Notes under the pieces: model-generated
The model's input: only the letters and a program-made list of their open reading frames with translations
The model's database searches: none
What the model was told of the DNA's origin: nothing
DNA from: Variovorax sp. ZS18.2.2
GTDB lineage: Bacteria; Pseudomonadota; Gammaproteobacteria; Burkholderiales; Burkholderiaceae_C
Assembly: GCF_024701975.1 (NCBI RefSeq)
Contig: NZ_JANLNM010000010.1
Span: forward strand, 62,001-126,000
Direction of reading: 5' to 3'
DNA: 64,000 nt
Program-made: the position numbers and the translations under genes
Shown: positions 53,256-60,727 of the stretch, piece after piece
Layout: each line of letters opens with the position of its first letter
Numbering within the stretch: the stretch's first letter is position 1

Positions 53256-54326
53256 ATGTCCCGTATCCAGAAGAAGACCTTTTCCCTTCGCCGGACCCTG
53301 CTCGGGGCAGCGGCGGTTTCGCTGCTCGCGGCAAGCGGCGCGGCGAGCGCGCAGACCAAGACGCTCTACATCGGCATGAACGGCGGCACCATGGAGAAGG
53401 CGTACACGCAGTACGTGTTCCCGGCCTTCGAGAAGCTGTACGGCGCGAAGGTGGTGGTGGTGCCGGGCACTTCGTCGGACATCCTCGCGAAGGCACAGGC
53501 CAACAAGGACCGCCCGCAGATGCATGTGATGTTTCTGGACGACGGAATCATGGTGCGCGCCATCGGCATGGGCCTGTGCCAGAAGCAGAAGCCCAACCCG
53601 TCGCTCGCCGAGATCTACCCGGCCGCGCGCTTCAAGGACGACATGGCCAGCGGCGTGAGCCTGGGCATGACGGGCCTGGCCTACAACGCGAAGATGTTCA
53701 AGGAAAAGGGCTGGGCCGCGCCCACCTCGTGGATGGACCTGGCCGACCCGAAGTTCAAGGGCAAGGTGGTGTTCCAGTCGATGTCGTCGTCCTCGTTCGG
53801 ACTGCACGGCTTCCTGATGTTCAACCGCATCCAGGGCGGCAACGACAAGAACGTGGAGCCCGGCTTCAAGGCCTGGCCGAACACCATCGGACCGAACGTG
53901 CTGGAGTACATCCCGAGCTCGGCCAAGCTCTCGGAGATGGTGCAGACGGGCGAGGCGGCGATCTTCCCGCTCACGCCCACTGCGGTGGCCGCGCTCAAGG
54001 TCAAGGGCATTCCGGTCGAGTACGCGCCGCCCAAGGAAGGCGCGGTGGTGCTGATGGTGGGCCAGTGCGTGATCGCCAACAACAGCGAGCCCGAGCTGTC
54101 GCAAAAGCTCGCCGAGTTCTTGCTGAGCCCGCTCGCGCAGGCCAACGTGCTTCAGTACGGCGCGCAGATCCCGACCAACCCCAAGGCGCCGGCCGTGGGC
54201 GAAGGCGCGACGCAGGTGGCGGACATCAACAAGTGGATGAAGACGGCGATCACCATCGATTGGGAAAGCATCAACGCGAACCGCCCTGCATGGAATTCGC
54301 GCTGGAACAAGACCATCGAGAAGTAA
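53256..54326 (+). CDS. ABC transporter periplasmic binding protein, PotD type
   Basis: 356 residues from ATG 53256. The Sec signal (RRTLLGAAAVSLLAASGA, cut after ASA) is clear. The mature part is a SBP_bac_8/PotD-like protein: TLYIGMNGGTMEKAYTQYV, TGLAYNAKMFKEKGWAAPTS, and EYIPSSAKLSEMVQTGEAAI. It is the last gene of the seven-gene operon and serves the permeases encoded at 48685 and 49550. The usual conserved acidic polyamine-binding residues cannot be checked by eye, so the ligand may be an opine-like compound in place of spermidine. Confidence 0.9.
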   Translation: MSRIQKKTFSLRRTLLGAAAVSLLAASGAASAQTKTLYIGMNGGTMEKAYTQYVFPAFEKLYGAKVVVVPGTSSDILAKAQANKDRPQMHVMFLDDGIMVRAIGMGLCQKQKPNPSLAEIYPAARFKDDMASGVSLGMTGLAYNAKMFKEKGWAAPTSWMDLADPKFKGKVVFQSMSSSSFGLHGFLMFNRIQGGNDKNVEPGFKAWPNTIGPNVLEYIPSSAKLSEMVQTGEAAIFPLTPTAVAALKVKGIPVEYAPPKEGAVVLMVGQCVIANNSEPELSQKLAEFLLSPLAQANVLQYGAQIPTNPKAPAVGEGATQVADINKWMKTAITIDWESINANRPAWNSRWNKTIEK

Positions 54327-54330
54327 ATGA

Positions 54331-55530
54331 TCAGGTCGCGGTCTTGCGCATCAGCACCGGCAGGCACAGCAGATAGAGCACGGCGCCGGCCAGCCACACG
54401 ATGCCCGGGAAGCGCATGCGGAACGCGAAGTAGAGCGAGCTGATCAGCAGAGGGCCGACCACCGAGGCCAGGCTGGAGATGCTCGCGAGTACGCCTTGCA
54501 GCCGGCCCTGGTCGGCCTCGCCCACGCGGCGCGAGAGCATCGCCTGCAGCGCGGGCTGGCCGACGCCACCCATGCACAGGAACGGCAGCAGCGCGAGCGC
54601 CATCCAGCCCTGCGAGGCGAAGGCGATCAGCGCGTAGGCCGTGCAGTCGGAGAGGGTGCCGACCGCGATCGCCACGCGTTCGCCCCAGCGCTCGACCAGC
54701 GGACCCGCCAGGATGCCTTGCACCAGCGCATGGATCAGACCGAAGCCCGCGAGCGAAAGGCCGACCGTGGTGCCGTTCCAGGCGTAGCGGTCTTCGCCGT
54801 GAATCACCCAGGTCGTGCCGGCGACCTCGCCCACCAGCACGAGCACCAGGAAGACACCGAGGATCGGCAGCAGTGCGGGAAAGCCTGTGGCCCAGCGCAG
54901 CGACGCGAGCGGATGCAGCACGTTGCGATCAAAGGGCTTGGACGCGAGCGCCGGCGGGCGCGACTCGCGCAACACCAGCAGGCCCACGAGGAAGGTCAGC
55001 CCGTTGAGCACCGCGGCCGCAATGAAAGGCAGCCGCACGCCGTGGTCGCCGAGCACGCCGCCGATCGCCGGCCCGGCGATGAAGCCCAGGCCGAAGCAGG
55101 CGCCCATTCGGCCGAACCAGCGCGCGCGCTGGTCCGCGGGCGTGAGGTCGGCGATGGCTGCGGAAGCCACCGCCGTGCTCGCACCGGTCATGCCCGCGAT
55201 TGCGCGGCCCACGAACAGCATCCACAGCGAGGGCGCGAAGGCCATGAAGAGCGCATCGATCGCAGCGCCCGCCACCGACACCAGCAGCACCGGCCGGCGG
55301 CCGAAGCGGTCGCTGAGCGCGCCGAGCACGGGCGCGCAGAGGAACTGCATCAGCGCATACAGCGAGAGAAAGGCGCCGAAGTGCCAGCCGAGATCGCCGG
55401 TGTGGCCGACCTCGCGCAGCAGGCTCGGCACGATCGGCATGACCAGGCTGATGCCGATGGCATCGAGCGTGGCGATCGCGAGGATCACGGCCTGCGCCGG
55501 GCGGCCGCTTGGGAGAAAGGAAGAAGACAT
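54331..55530 (-). CDS. tetA: MFS efflux protein of the tetracycline TetA family
   Basis: 399 residues from ATG 55530 after GGAAGAAG. Twelve spans. It tracks TetA(A)/TetA(C) throughout: TLDAIGISLVMPIVPSLLRE, YALMQFLCAPVLGALSDRFG with RRPVLL, GRMGACFGLGFIAGPAIGG, and QPALQAMLSRRVGE followed by QGRLQGVLAS. The motif A loop GALSDRFGRRP is intact. It probably expels a drug with proton antiport at the inner membrane. It is divergent from a TetR gene, with two tet-like operators between them. No transposon or integron parts are near, so this is probably a native chromosomal copy. Whether it confers tetracycline resistance is not known. Confidence 0.9.
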   Translation of the reverse strand: MSSSFLPSGRPAQAVILAIATLDAIGISLVMPIVPSLLREVGHTGDLGWHFGAFLSLYALMQFLCAPVLGALSDRFGRRPVLLVSVAGAAIDALFMAFAPSLWMLFVGRAIAGMTGASTAVASAAIADLTPADQRARWFGRMGACFGLGFIAGPAIGGVLGDHGVRLPFIAAAVLNGLTFLVGLLVLRESRPPALASKPFDRNVLHPLASLRWATGFPALLPILGVFLVLVLVGEVAGTTWVIHGEDRYAWNGTTVGLSLAGFGLIHALVQGILAGPLVERWGERVAIAVGTLSDCTAYALIAFASQGWMALALLPFLCMGGVGQPALQAMLSRRVGEADQGRLQGVLASISSLASVVGPLLISSLYFAFRMRFPGIVWLAGAVLYLLCLPVLMRKTAT

Positions 55531-55538
55531 GTTGAAAT

Positions 55539-55551
55539 TTATCGTTGATAA
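55539..55551. promoter_or_regulatory. tet-like operator 1
   Basis: TTATC-GTT-GATAA is a perfect palindrome apart from the central three bases. It resembles the core of classical tet operators (CTATC-N3-GATAG). It lies 9 bp before the tetA start. Confidence 0.75.
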
Positions 55552-55555
55552 GGAA

Positions 55556-55568
55556 TTATCAGCGATAA
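55556..55568. promoter_or_regulatory. tet-like operator 2
   Basis: TTATC-AGC-GATAA, the same 13-bp palindrome 17 bp from operator 1. Tandem operators in the divergent gap are the classical tetA/tetR arrangement, and repression of both genes is expected. Confidence 0.75.
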
Positions 55569-55622
55569 ATTCTGGGCTGTGAACCCCCACCCATTGGCCC
55601 TGACACGGGCACAGAGAACGGC

Positions 55623-56288
55623 ATGAAACTGGACAGTGAAGTGATCCTCGAGGCGGCGCTCGCGCTGCTCGACGAGGTCGGCATCGACAAGCTCAGCACC
55701 CGGCTGCTGGCCGAGCGCCTCGGCGTGCAGCAGCCCGCGCTGTATTGGCATTTCAAGAACAAGCGCGCGCTGCTCGATGCGATGAGCGGCGAAATCCTGC
55801 GCCGCGCGCACGAGCGCCGGCTGCCGCTGGAGGGCGAGTCGTGGGGAGAGTTCCTGCGCGAGAACGCGCGCAGCTTCCGCCGTGCGCTGCTGGCACGGCG
55901 CGACGGTGCGCGCCTGCATGCGGGCACCGAGCCCGACCCGGGCGACCTGGAAATGGTGGAGGCCCAGCTTGCAGCCGTGGTCAACCGGGGCTTGCCGGCA
56001 ACAGATGCGATGGCGTTGATGATCGCGCTGGGCCGCTACACCGTGGGCTGCGTGCTGGAGGAACAGGCGGCGCCCGACGACGCGCCAGCGCGCCAGCAGA
56101 CGCTCGATGCCGCCGCGGCATCGCGGCCCCTGCTGGCCGAGGCGTTCGCCAGCTACCGCAAGGCCGGTCCCGATGCGATGTTCGACATCGGCGTGGACCT
56201 CATGATCGAAGGCGCGAAGGCGCGCCTTGCGAACATGGAAAGCGACGAGCCCAAGGCCGCGCGGCGCAAGCCCGCAGCGCGCCGCTGA
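55623..56288 (+). CDS. tetR: Tetracycline repressor-like TetR protein
   Basis: 221 residues from ATG 55623. The DNA-binding helix-turn-helix is LSTRLLAERLGVQQPALYWH (24-43), close to classical TetR, followed by FKNKRALLDAM. The ligand domain retains PLEGESWGEFLRENARSFRR then ALLARRDGARLH and YTVGCVLEEQ. By alignment to TetR(B), the drug contacts His64, Asn82, Phe86, His100 and Thr103 are all kept (His63, Asn81, Phe85, His99, Thr102 here), while Arg104 is Glu103. It probably represses tetA and itself and releases DNA on binding tetracycline or a similar compound. The tail ending in KPAARR is extra. Confidence 0.9.
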   Translation: MKLDSEVILEAALALLDEVGIDKLSTRLLAERLGVQQPALYWHFKNKRALLDAMSGEILRRAHERRLPLEGESWGEFLRENARSFRRALLARRDGARLHAGTEPDPGDLEMVEAQLAAVVNRGLPATDAMALMIALGRYTVGCVLEEQAAPDDAPARQQTLDAAAASRPLLAEAFASYRKAGPDAMFDIGVDLMIEGAKARLANMESDEPKAARRKPAARR

Positions 56289-56291
56289 AGC

Positions 56292-57920
56292 TCAGCGGTT
56301 GGCTTCGACGATCCAGCCCGCGGCCTTCTCGGCCATCATCAAGGTCGGGCTGTTCGTGTTGCCGCTCGTGATGGTGGGCATCGCGCCCGCATCCACCACG
56401 CGCAGGCCCTGGATGCCGCGCACGCGCAGCTTCGCATCGAGCACTGCCATCGGGTCGCCGTCGGCGCCCATCTTCGTGGTGCCCACCGGATGGAAGATGG
56501 TGGTCGCGATGTCGCCGGCCAGGCGCGCGAGATCTTCGTCGCTCTGGTACTGCACGCCGGGCTTCCACTCCTCGGGCTTGTACTTGGCGAGCGCGGGCTG
56601 CGCGGCGATGCGGCGCGTCACGCGCAGCGAATCGGCGGCCACCTTGCGGTCTTCATCCGTGCTCAGGTAGTTGGGCGCGATGGCCGGCGCATCTTCGAAG
56701 CGCTTGCTCTTGATGCGCACCGAGCCCCGACTCGTCGGGTTGAGGTTGCACACGCTCGCGGTGAAAGCCGGAAAGCTGTGGAGCGGATCGCCGAAGGCAT
56801 CGAGCGAGAGCGGCTGCACGTGGTATTCGAGGTTCGGCCATTCGTAGGCGTCGGAGCTGCGCGTGAAGGCGCCCAGCTGCGACGGCGCCATGCTCATCGG
56901 GCCGCTGCGCTTCCACAGGTATTCGAGACCGATCTTCGCCTTGCCAAGCATCGACGATGCGAGCACGTTGAGCGTAGGCGCGCCATCGATCTTGTAGACC
57001 GCGCGGATCTGCAGATGGTCTTGCAGGTTGGCGCCGACGCCGGGCGCATCGAGCACCACGTCGATGCCGTGCTGGCGCAGCAACTCGGCCGGGCCGACGC
57101 CCGAGAGCTGCAGGATCTGCGGCGAGCCGATGGCGCCCGCGCAGAGGATCACTTCGCGCTCGGCATGCGCGGTGCTCATCTCGCTGCCGTTCCACACCTC
57201 GGCGCCGGTGCAGCGCTTCGTGCCGTCGGGCTGCGTCTCGAAAAGAAGGCGCGAGACCTGTGCGCCGGTCCACAGCTCGAAGTTGGGGCGGCCGTAGCAG
57301 GTGGGCCGCAGGAACGCCTTGGCCGTGTTCCAGCGCCAGCCGTTCTTCTGGTTGACCTGGAAGTAGCCCACGCCTTCGTTGCTGCCGCGGTTGAAGTCGG
57401 TGGTGTGCGGCACGCCGGCCTGCACCGCCGCTTCGGCGAACGCATCGAGGATGTCCCAGCGCAGGCGCTGTTTCTCGACGCGCCATTCGCCGCCCGCGCC
57501 GTGCATCTCGTCGGCGCCGAGGTAGAAATCTTCATGCTTCTTGAACGCCGGCAGCACGTTCTGCCAGCGCCAGTCGTCGTCGCCGGTGAGCTGGGCCCAC
57601 TGGTCGTAGTCGCGCGACTGGCCGCGCATGTAGATCATCCCGTTGATGCTCGAGCACCCGCCCAGCGTCTTGCCGCGCGGATAGCGCAGCGTGCGGCCGT
57701 TGAGGCCCGCATCGGGCTCGGTGTTGTAGAGCCAGTCGGTGCGCGGGTTGCCGATGCAGTAGAGATACCCGACTGGAATGTGAATCCAGTGGTAGTCGTC
57801 CTTGCGGCCGGCCTCGATGAGCAGCACGCGCTTGGTCTTGTCGGCGCAGAGGCGGTTGGCGATCAGCGAACCGGCAGTGCCTGCGCCAATGATGATGTAG
57901 TCGAAGGTGGTGTCGCTCAA
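56292..57920 (-). CDS. GMC-family FAD oxidoreductase (choline-dehydrogenase-like)
   Basis: 542 residues from a TTG start at 57920, with GGAGACACCG upstream; no ATG gives a reasonable N-terminus. The FAD site IIIGAGTAGSLIANRL lies at residues 8-23. GMC signature 1 is YPRGKTLGGCSSINGMIYMR, and signature 2 is GAIGSPQILQLSGVGP. The catalytic pair is His in HPVGTTKMG with Asn in TSGNTNSPTLMM. It oxidises a primary alcohol with transfer of electrons to a quinone or cytochrome. The aldehyde-oxidising mmsA gene is upstream on the same strand, which may suggest a shared pathway. Substrate unknown. Confidence 0.9.
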   Translation of the reverse strand: MSDTTFDYIIIGAGTAGSLIANRLCADKTKRVLLIEAGRKDDYHWIHIPVGYLYCIGNPRTDWLYNTEPDAGLNGRTLRYPRGKTLGGCSSINGMIYMRGQSRDYDQWAQLTGDDDWRWQNVLPAFKKHEDFYLGADEMHGAGGEWRVEKQRLRWDILDAFAEAAVQAGVPHTTDFNRGSNEGVGYFQVNQKNGWRWNTAKAFLRPTCYGRPNFELWTGAQVSRLLFETQPDGTKRCTGAEVWNGSEMSTAHAEREVILCAGAIGSPQILQLSGVGPAELLRQHGIDVVLDAPGVGANLQDHLQIRAVYKIDGAPTLNVLASSMLGKAKIGLEYLWKRSGPMSMAPSQLGAFTRSSDAYEWPNLEYHVQPLSLDAFGDPLHSFPAFTASVCNLNPTSRGSVRIKSKRFEDAPAIAPNYLSTDEDRKVAADSLRVTRRIAAQPALAKYKPEEWKPGVQYQSDEDLARLAGDIATTIFHPVGTTKMGADGDPMAVLDAKLRVRGIQGLRVVDAGAMPTITSGNTNSPTLMMAEKAAGWIVEANR

Positions 57921-57985
57921 CGGTGTCTCCAATCTGGTTGTTCTTTTCTGGGGCGCGCGATGTTCCCCCGCACCCATGTCTTGCC

Positions 57986-58078
57986 AGTGCTCCCGAGGAA
58001 CCGGCTTTGCCGGGCCGCCGGGAGCGCCCCCTCGAGGGGGGATGCGAGCGACACGAAGTGCGCGAGAGTCGGGGGTGG
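57986..58078. repeat. Dispersed intergenic repeat, family A copy 3 (inverted)
   Basis: In reverse orientation to copies 1 and 2: GAGGAACCGGCTTTGCCGGG, then GCCGGGAGCGCCCCCTCGAG with GGGGG, then GCGACACGAAGTGCGCGAGA. It fills the gap between the GMC start and the mmsA stop. Confidence 0.85.
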
Positions 58079-58080
58079 GC

Positions 58081-59598
58081 CTACTTTGCCGTCGGCATGA
58101 CGAACTCGGCACCCTTGCCGATGCTCTCGGGCCAGCGCTGCATGATCGACTTCTGCTTGGTATAGAAGCGCACGCCCTCTTCGCCATACGCGTGCATGTC
58201 GCCGAACAGGCTCTTCTTCCAGCCGCCGAAACCGTGCCACGCCATCGGCACCGGAATCGGCACGTTGATGCCCACCATGCCCACCTGGATGCGCCGGCTG
58301 AACTCGCGCGCCACGTTGCCGTCGCGGGTGAAGCAGCTCACGCCATTGCCGAACTCGTGGGCGTTGATGAGGTCCACCGCGTCCTTGAAGTTCTCGACGC
58401 GCACGCAGCTGAGCACCGGGCCGAAGATTTCTTCCTTGTAGATGCGCATCTCGGGCGTGACGTGGTCGAACAGCGTGCCGCCCATCCAGAAACCGTCGCC
58501 GCAGCCTTCGCCCGCCACGCTGCCGTCGAACGAGCGACCATCGACCAGGAGCTTCGCGCCTTCCTTCTCGCCTTGCGCGATGTAGCCGGTGATGCGCTCG
58601 TGCGCCGCGCGCGTGACGATCGGGCCCATCTCGGCCGCGAGGTTGGTGCCGTTCAAGACCTTCAGCGTCTTCGTGCGCTCGATGAGCTTCGGAATCACCT
58701 TGTCCGCCACATCGCCCACCAGCACCGCGACGCTGATCGCCATGCAGCGCTCGCCGGCCGAGCCGTAGCCCGCGCCGATCAACGCATCCACCGTCTGGTC
58801 GATGTCGGCGTCGGGCATGACCACCATGTGGTTCTTCGCACCGCCCAAGGCTTGCACGCGCTTGCCGTGGTGGGCGCCGGTTTCGTAGATGTAGTTGGCA
58901 ATGGGCGTGGAGCCCACGAAGCTGATGGCCTTGACGTCGGGATGTTCCAGCAGCGCATCGACCGCCGCCTTGTCGCCCTGCACGACGTTGAACACGCCGT
59001 CGGGCAGGCCGGCCTGCTTGAACAGTTCGGCGATCAGCAGCGACGGGCTCGGGTCGGTCGGGCTGGGCTTGAGCACGAAGGTGTTGCCCGCGGCAATGGC
59101 CACCGGGAACATCCACATCGGCACCATCACCGGGAAGTTGAAGGGCGTGATGCCGGCGACCACGCCCAGGGGCTGGCGCAGCGTCCAGTTGTCGATGCCG
59201 GTGCTCACCTGGTCGGTGAAGTCGCCCTTGAGCAGTTGCGGGATGCCGCAGGCGAATTCGACGATGTCGATGCCGCGGCTGACCTCGCCCTGCGCGTCGG
59301 TGAAGACCTTGCCGTGCTCGGCGGTGATGAGGTGGGCGAGCTCGTCCTTGTGCTCGTTGAGCAGCTGCAGGAACTTGAACATCACGCGCGCCCGGCGGAT
59401 CGGCGGGGTGTCGGCCCAGGCCGGGAAGGCGGCTTGCGCGGCGGCCACGGCGGCCGAGACCTGCGCGGCGTCGGCGAGGCCGACCTTGCCGGTGACGGCG
59501 CCGGTGGCGGGGTTCGTCACGTCCTGCGTGCGGCCCGAGGTGTTGGCGGCCGGCAGGCCGGCGATGTGGTGATCGATATTTCTGATATTCATGGACAT
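58081..59598 (-). CDS. mmsA: Methylmalonate-semialdehyde dehydrogenase (CoA-acylating)
   Basis: 505 residues from ATG 59598 with GGAG upstream. It converts methylmalonate or malonate semialdehyde plus CoA and NAD to propionyl- or acetyl-CoA and CO2 in valine and inositol breakdown. The hallmarks are NFPVMVPMWMFPVAIAAGNT, LGGAKNHMVVMPDADIDQTV, and GSAGERCMAISVAVLVGD with the catalytic Cys. The usual acid Glu position is replaced in this class, consistent with CoA-dependent release. A LysR gene is divergent upstream and is probably its regulator. Confidence 0.93.
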   Translation of the reverse strand: MSMNIRNIDHHIAGLPAANTSGRTQDVTNPATGAVTGKVGLADAAQVSAAVAAAQAAFPAWADTPPIRRARVMFKFLQLLNEHKDELAHLITAEHGKVFTDAQGEVSRGIDIVEFACGIPQLLKGDFTDQVSTGIDNWTLRQPLGVVAGITPFNFPVMVPMWMFPVAIAAGNTFVLKPSPTDPSPSLLIAELFKQAGLPDGVFNVVQGDKAAVDALLEHPDVKAISFVGSTPIANYIYETGAHHGKRVQALGGAKNHMVVMPDADIDQTVDALIGAGYGSAGERCMAISVAVLVGDVADKVIPKLIERTKTLKVLNGTNLAAEMGPIVTRAAHERITGYIAQGEKEGAKLLVDGRSFDGSVAGEGCGDGFWMGGTLFDHVTPEMRIYKEEIFGPVLSCVRVENFKDAVDLINAHEFGNGVSCFTRDGNVAREFSRRIQVGMVGINVPIPVPMAWHGFGGWKKSLFGDMHAYGEEGVRFYTKQKSIMQRWPESIGKGAEFVMPTAK

Positions 59599-59621
59599 GT
59601 TGGGGTCTCCTTGGGGGCAAT

Positions 59622-59649
59622 TTGGCCTGTTCCTCGAAGGAAAGGCCAA
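59622..59649. promoter_or_regulatory. 28-bp double palindrome between mmsA and the LysR gene
   Basis: TTGGCCT-G-TTCCT-CGA-AGGAA-AGGCCAA: both the outer 7-bp arms (59622-59628, 59643-59649) and the inner 5-bp arms pair exactly. It sits 24 bp before the mmsA start. It is a strong candidate operator for the adjacent regulator, or for another regulator. Confidence 0.65.
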
Positions 59650-59669
59650 TGAATTCGGCGCCACGGGCT

Positions 59670-59686
59670 TATAAATCGGACTTATA
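59670..59686. promoter_or_regulatory. LysR-type box overlapping the LysR start
   Basis: TATAA-ATCGGAC-TTATA has the T-N11-A layout of LysR-family recognition sites (ATAA-N7-TTAT). It also contains a TATAAAT -10-like sequence and touches the ATG at 59686, which would allow autorepression. Confidence 0.6.
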
Positions 59687-60594
59687 TGACTACCGCCGCC
59701 ATGGACCTCCAGATTTTGCGCGCCTTCGTTCTCGCAGCGAAGGAAGGCAACGTCTCCCGCGCCGCCGAGCGGCTGCACCTCACGCAGCCCGCGGTGAGCC
59801 TGCAGCTCAAGCGCTTTGCCGAGGAAACCGGGCTCGTGCTCTTCACGCGCACGCCGCACGGGCTGGCGCTCACGGCCGACGGCGCGGCGATGCTGCCGCA
59901 GGCCGAGCGGGTGCTGGCCGCCGTGGGCGACCTGCAGCAGGCGGCGCGCAAGCTGCAGGGCACGGTGCGCGGGGCGCTGCGCATCGGCACCATCCTCGAT
60001 CCGGAGTTCACGCGCCTGGGCGTGTTCCTGCGCGAGCTGGTCGAGGCCGCGCCGCAGATCGAGACCGAGCTGCGCCACGGCATGAGCGGCAGCGTGCTGG
60101 CACAGGTGCTGCGCGGCGACCTGGATGTGGGGTTTCACCTCGACCCCGGCGACGACGACCAGACCGCGACAACGCCTGCGCTCTCGGTCCGCACCCTCAC
60201 CCGCTTCACCTACCGCGTGGTCGCGCCCGCCGGCTGGGGCCCGCAGGTGCAGGGCCGCGACTGGAAAGCGCTGGCCGCGTTGCCCTGGCTCGCGACGCCG
60301 CCCGAGTCGGCGCACCACCGGCTGCTGGAGCGCGTGTTCGCGCCGCTCGGCCTCGCGCCGCGGCGGGTGGCCATGGTCGACCAGGAGGCGTCGATGCTCG
60401 ACCTGCTGAAGTCGGGCATTGGCCTCAGCCTCGTGCGCGACTCGATTGCGATCCGCGAATGCCAGGCCCACGGCCTTGCCATGGCCGACCGGGTGCAGCT
60501 CGATTGCGCCCTGCGTTTCGTCTCGCTCGCATCACGGCGCGACGAACCGGTGATCGCGAGCGCCTGGGACGCGCTGGCCAAGGCCTGGAACTGA
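59686..60594 (+). CDS. LysR family transcriptional regulator
   Basis: 302 residues from ATG 59686; ATG 59701 (MDLQILRAF) is an equally plausible start, and neither has a Shine-Dalgarno site, so leaderless translation is possible. The helix-turn-helix is at about 12-40 (FVLAAKEGNVSRAAERLHLT then QPAVSLQLKRF). The LysR substrate-binding domain runs from about 95 to 300 (GALRIGTILDPEFTRLGVFL, then DLDVGFHLDPGDDDQ). It is divergent from mmsA across 87 bp carrying two palindromes and probably controls mmsA. The effector may be a branched-chain or semialdehyde-related metabolite. Confidence 0.92.
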   Translation: MTTAAMDLQILRAFVLAAKEGNVSRAAERLHLTQPAVSLQLKRFAEETGLVLFTRTPHGLALTADGAAMLPQAERVLAAVGDLQQAARKLQGTVRGALRIGTILDPEFTRLGVFLRELVEAAPQIETELRHGMSGSVLAQVLRGDLDVGFHLDPGDDDQTATTPALSVRTLTRFTYRVVAPAGWGPQVQGRDWKALAALPWLATPPESAHHRLLERVFAPLGLAPRRVAMVDQEASMLDLLKSGIGLSLVRDSIAIRECQAHGLAMADRVQLDCALRFVSLASRRDEPVIASAWDALAKAWN

Positions 60595-60727
60595 AGAAAA
60601 GCTGAAAAAACGGCGCTCCGCCCTACGCCAATGAGGGGTCTGGAGCACATGGGTGCGGGATGCACCCGGTTACGATGCGCGCGTCCCCCAAAACCGGCTA
60701 TTTGTTTACTTTCTGCTCATCCGTCCC

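Noticed and set aside
54331..56288. Recently acquired resistance transposon
   Set aside because: No transposase, integrase, terminal repeats or target duplication near the tetA/tetR pair; base composition looks like its neighbours.
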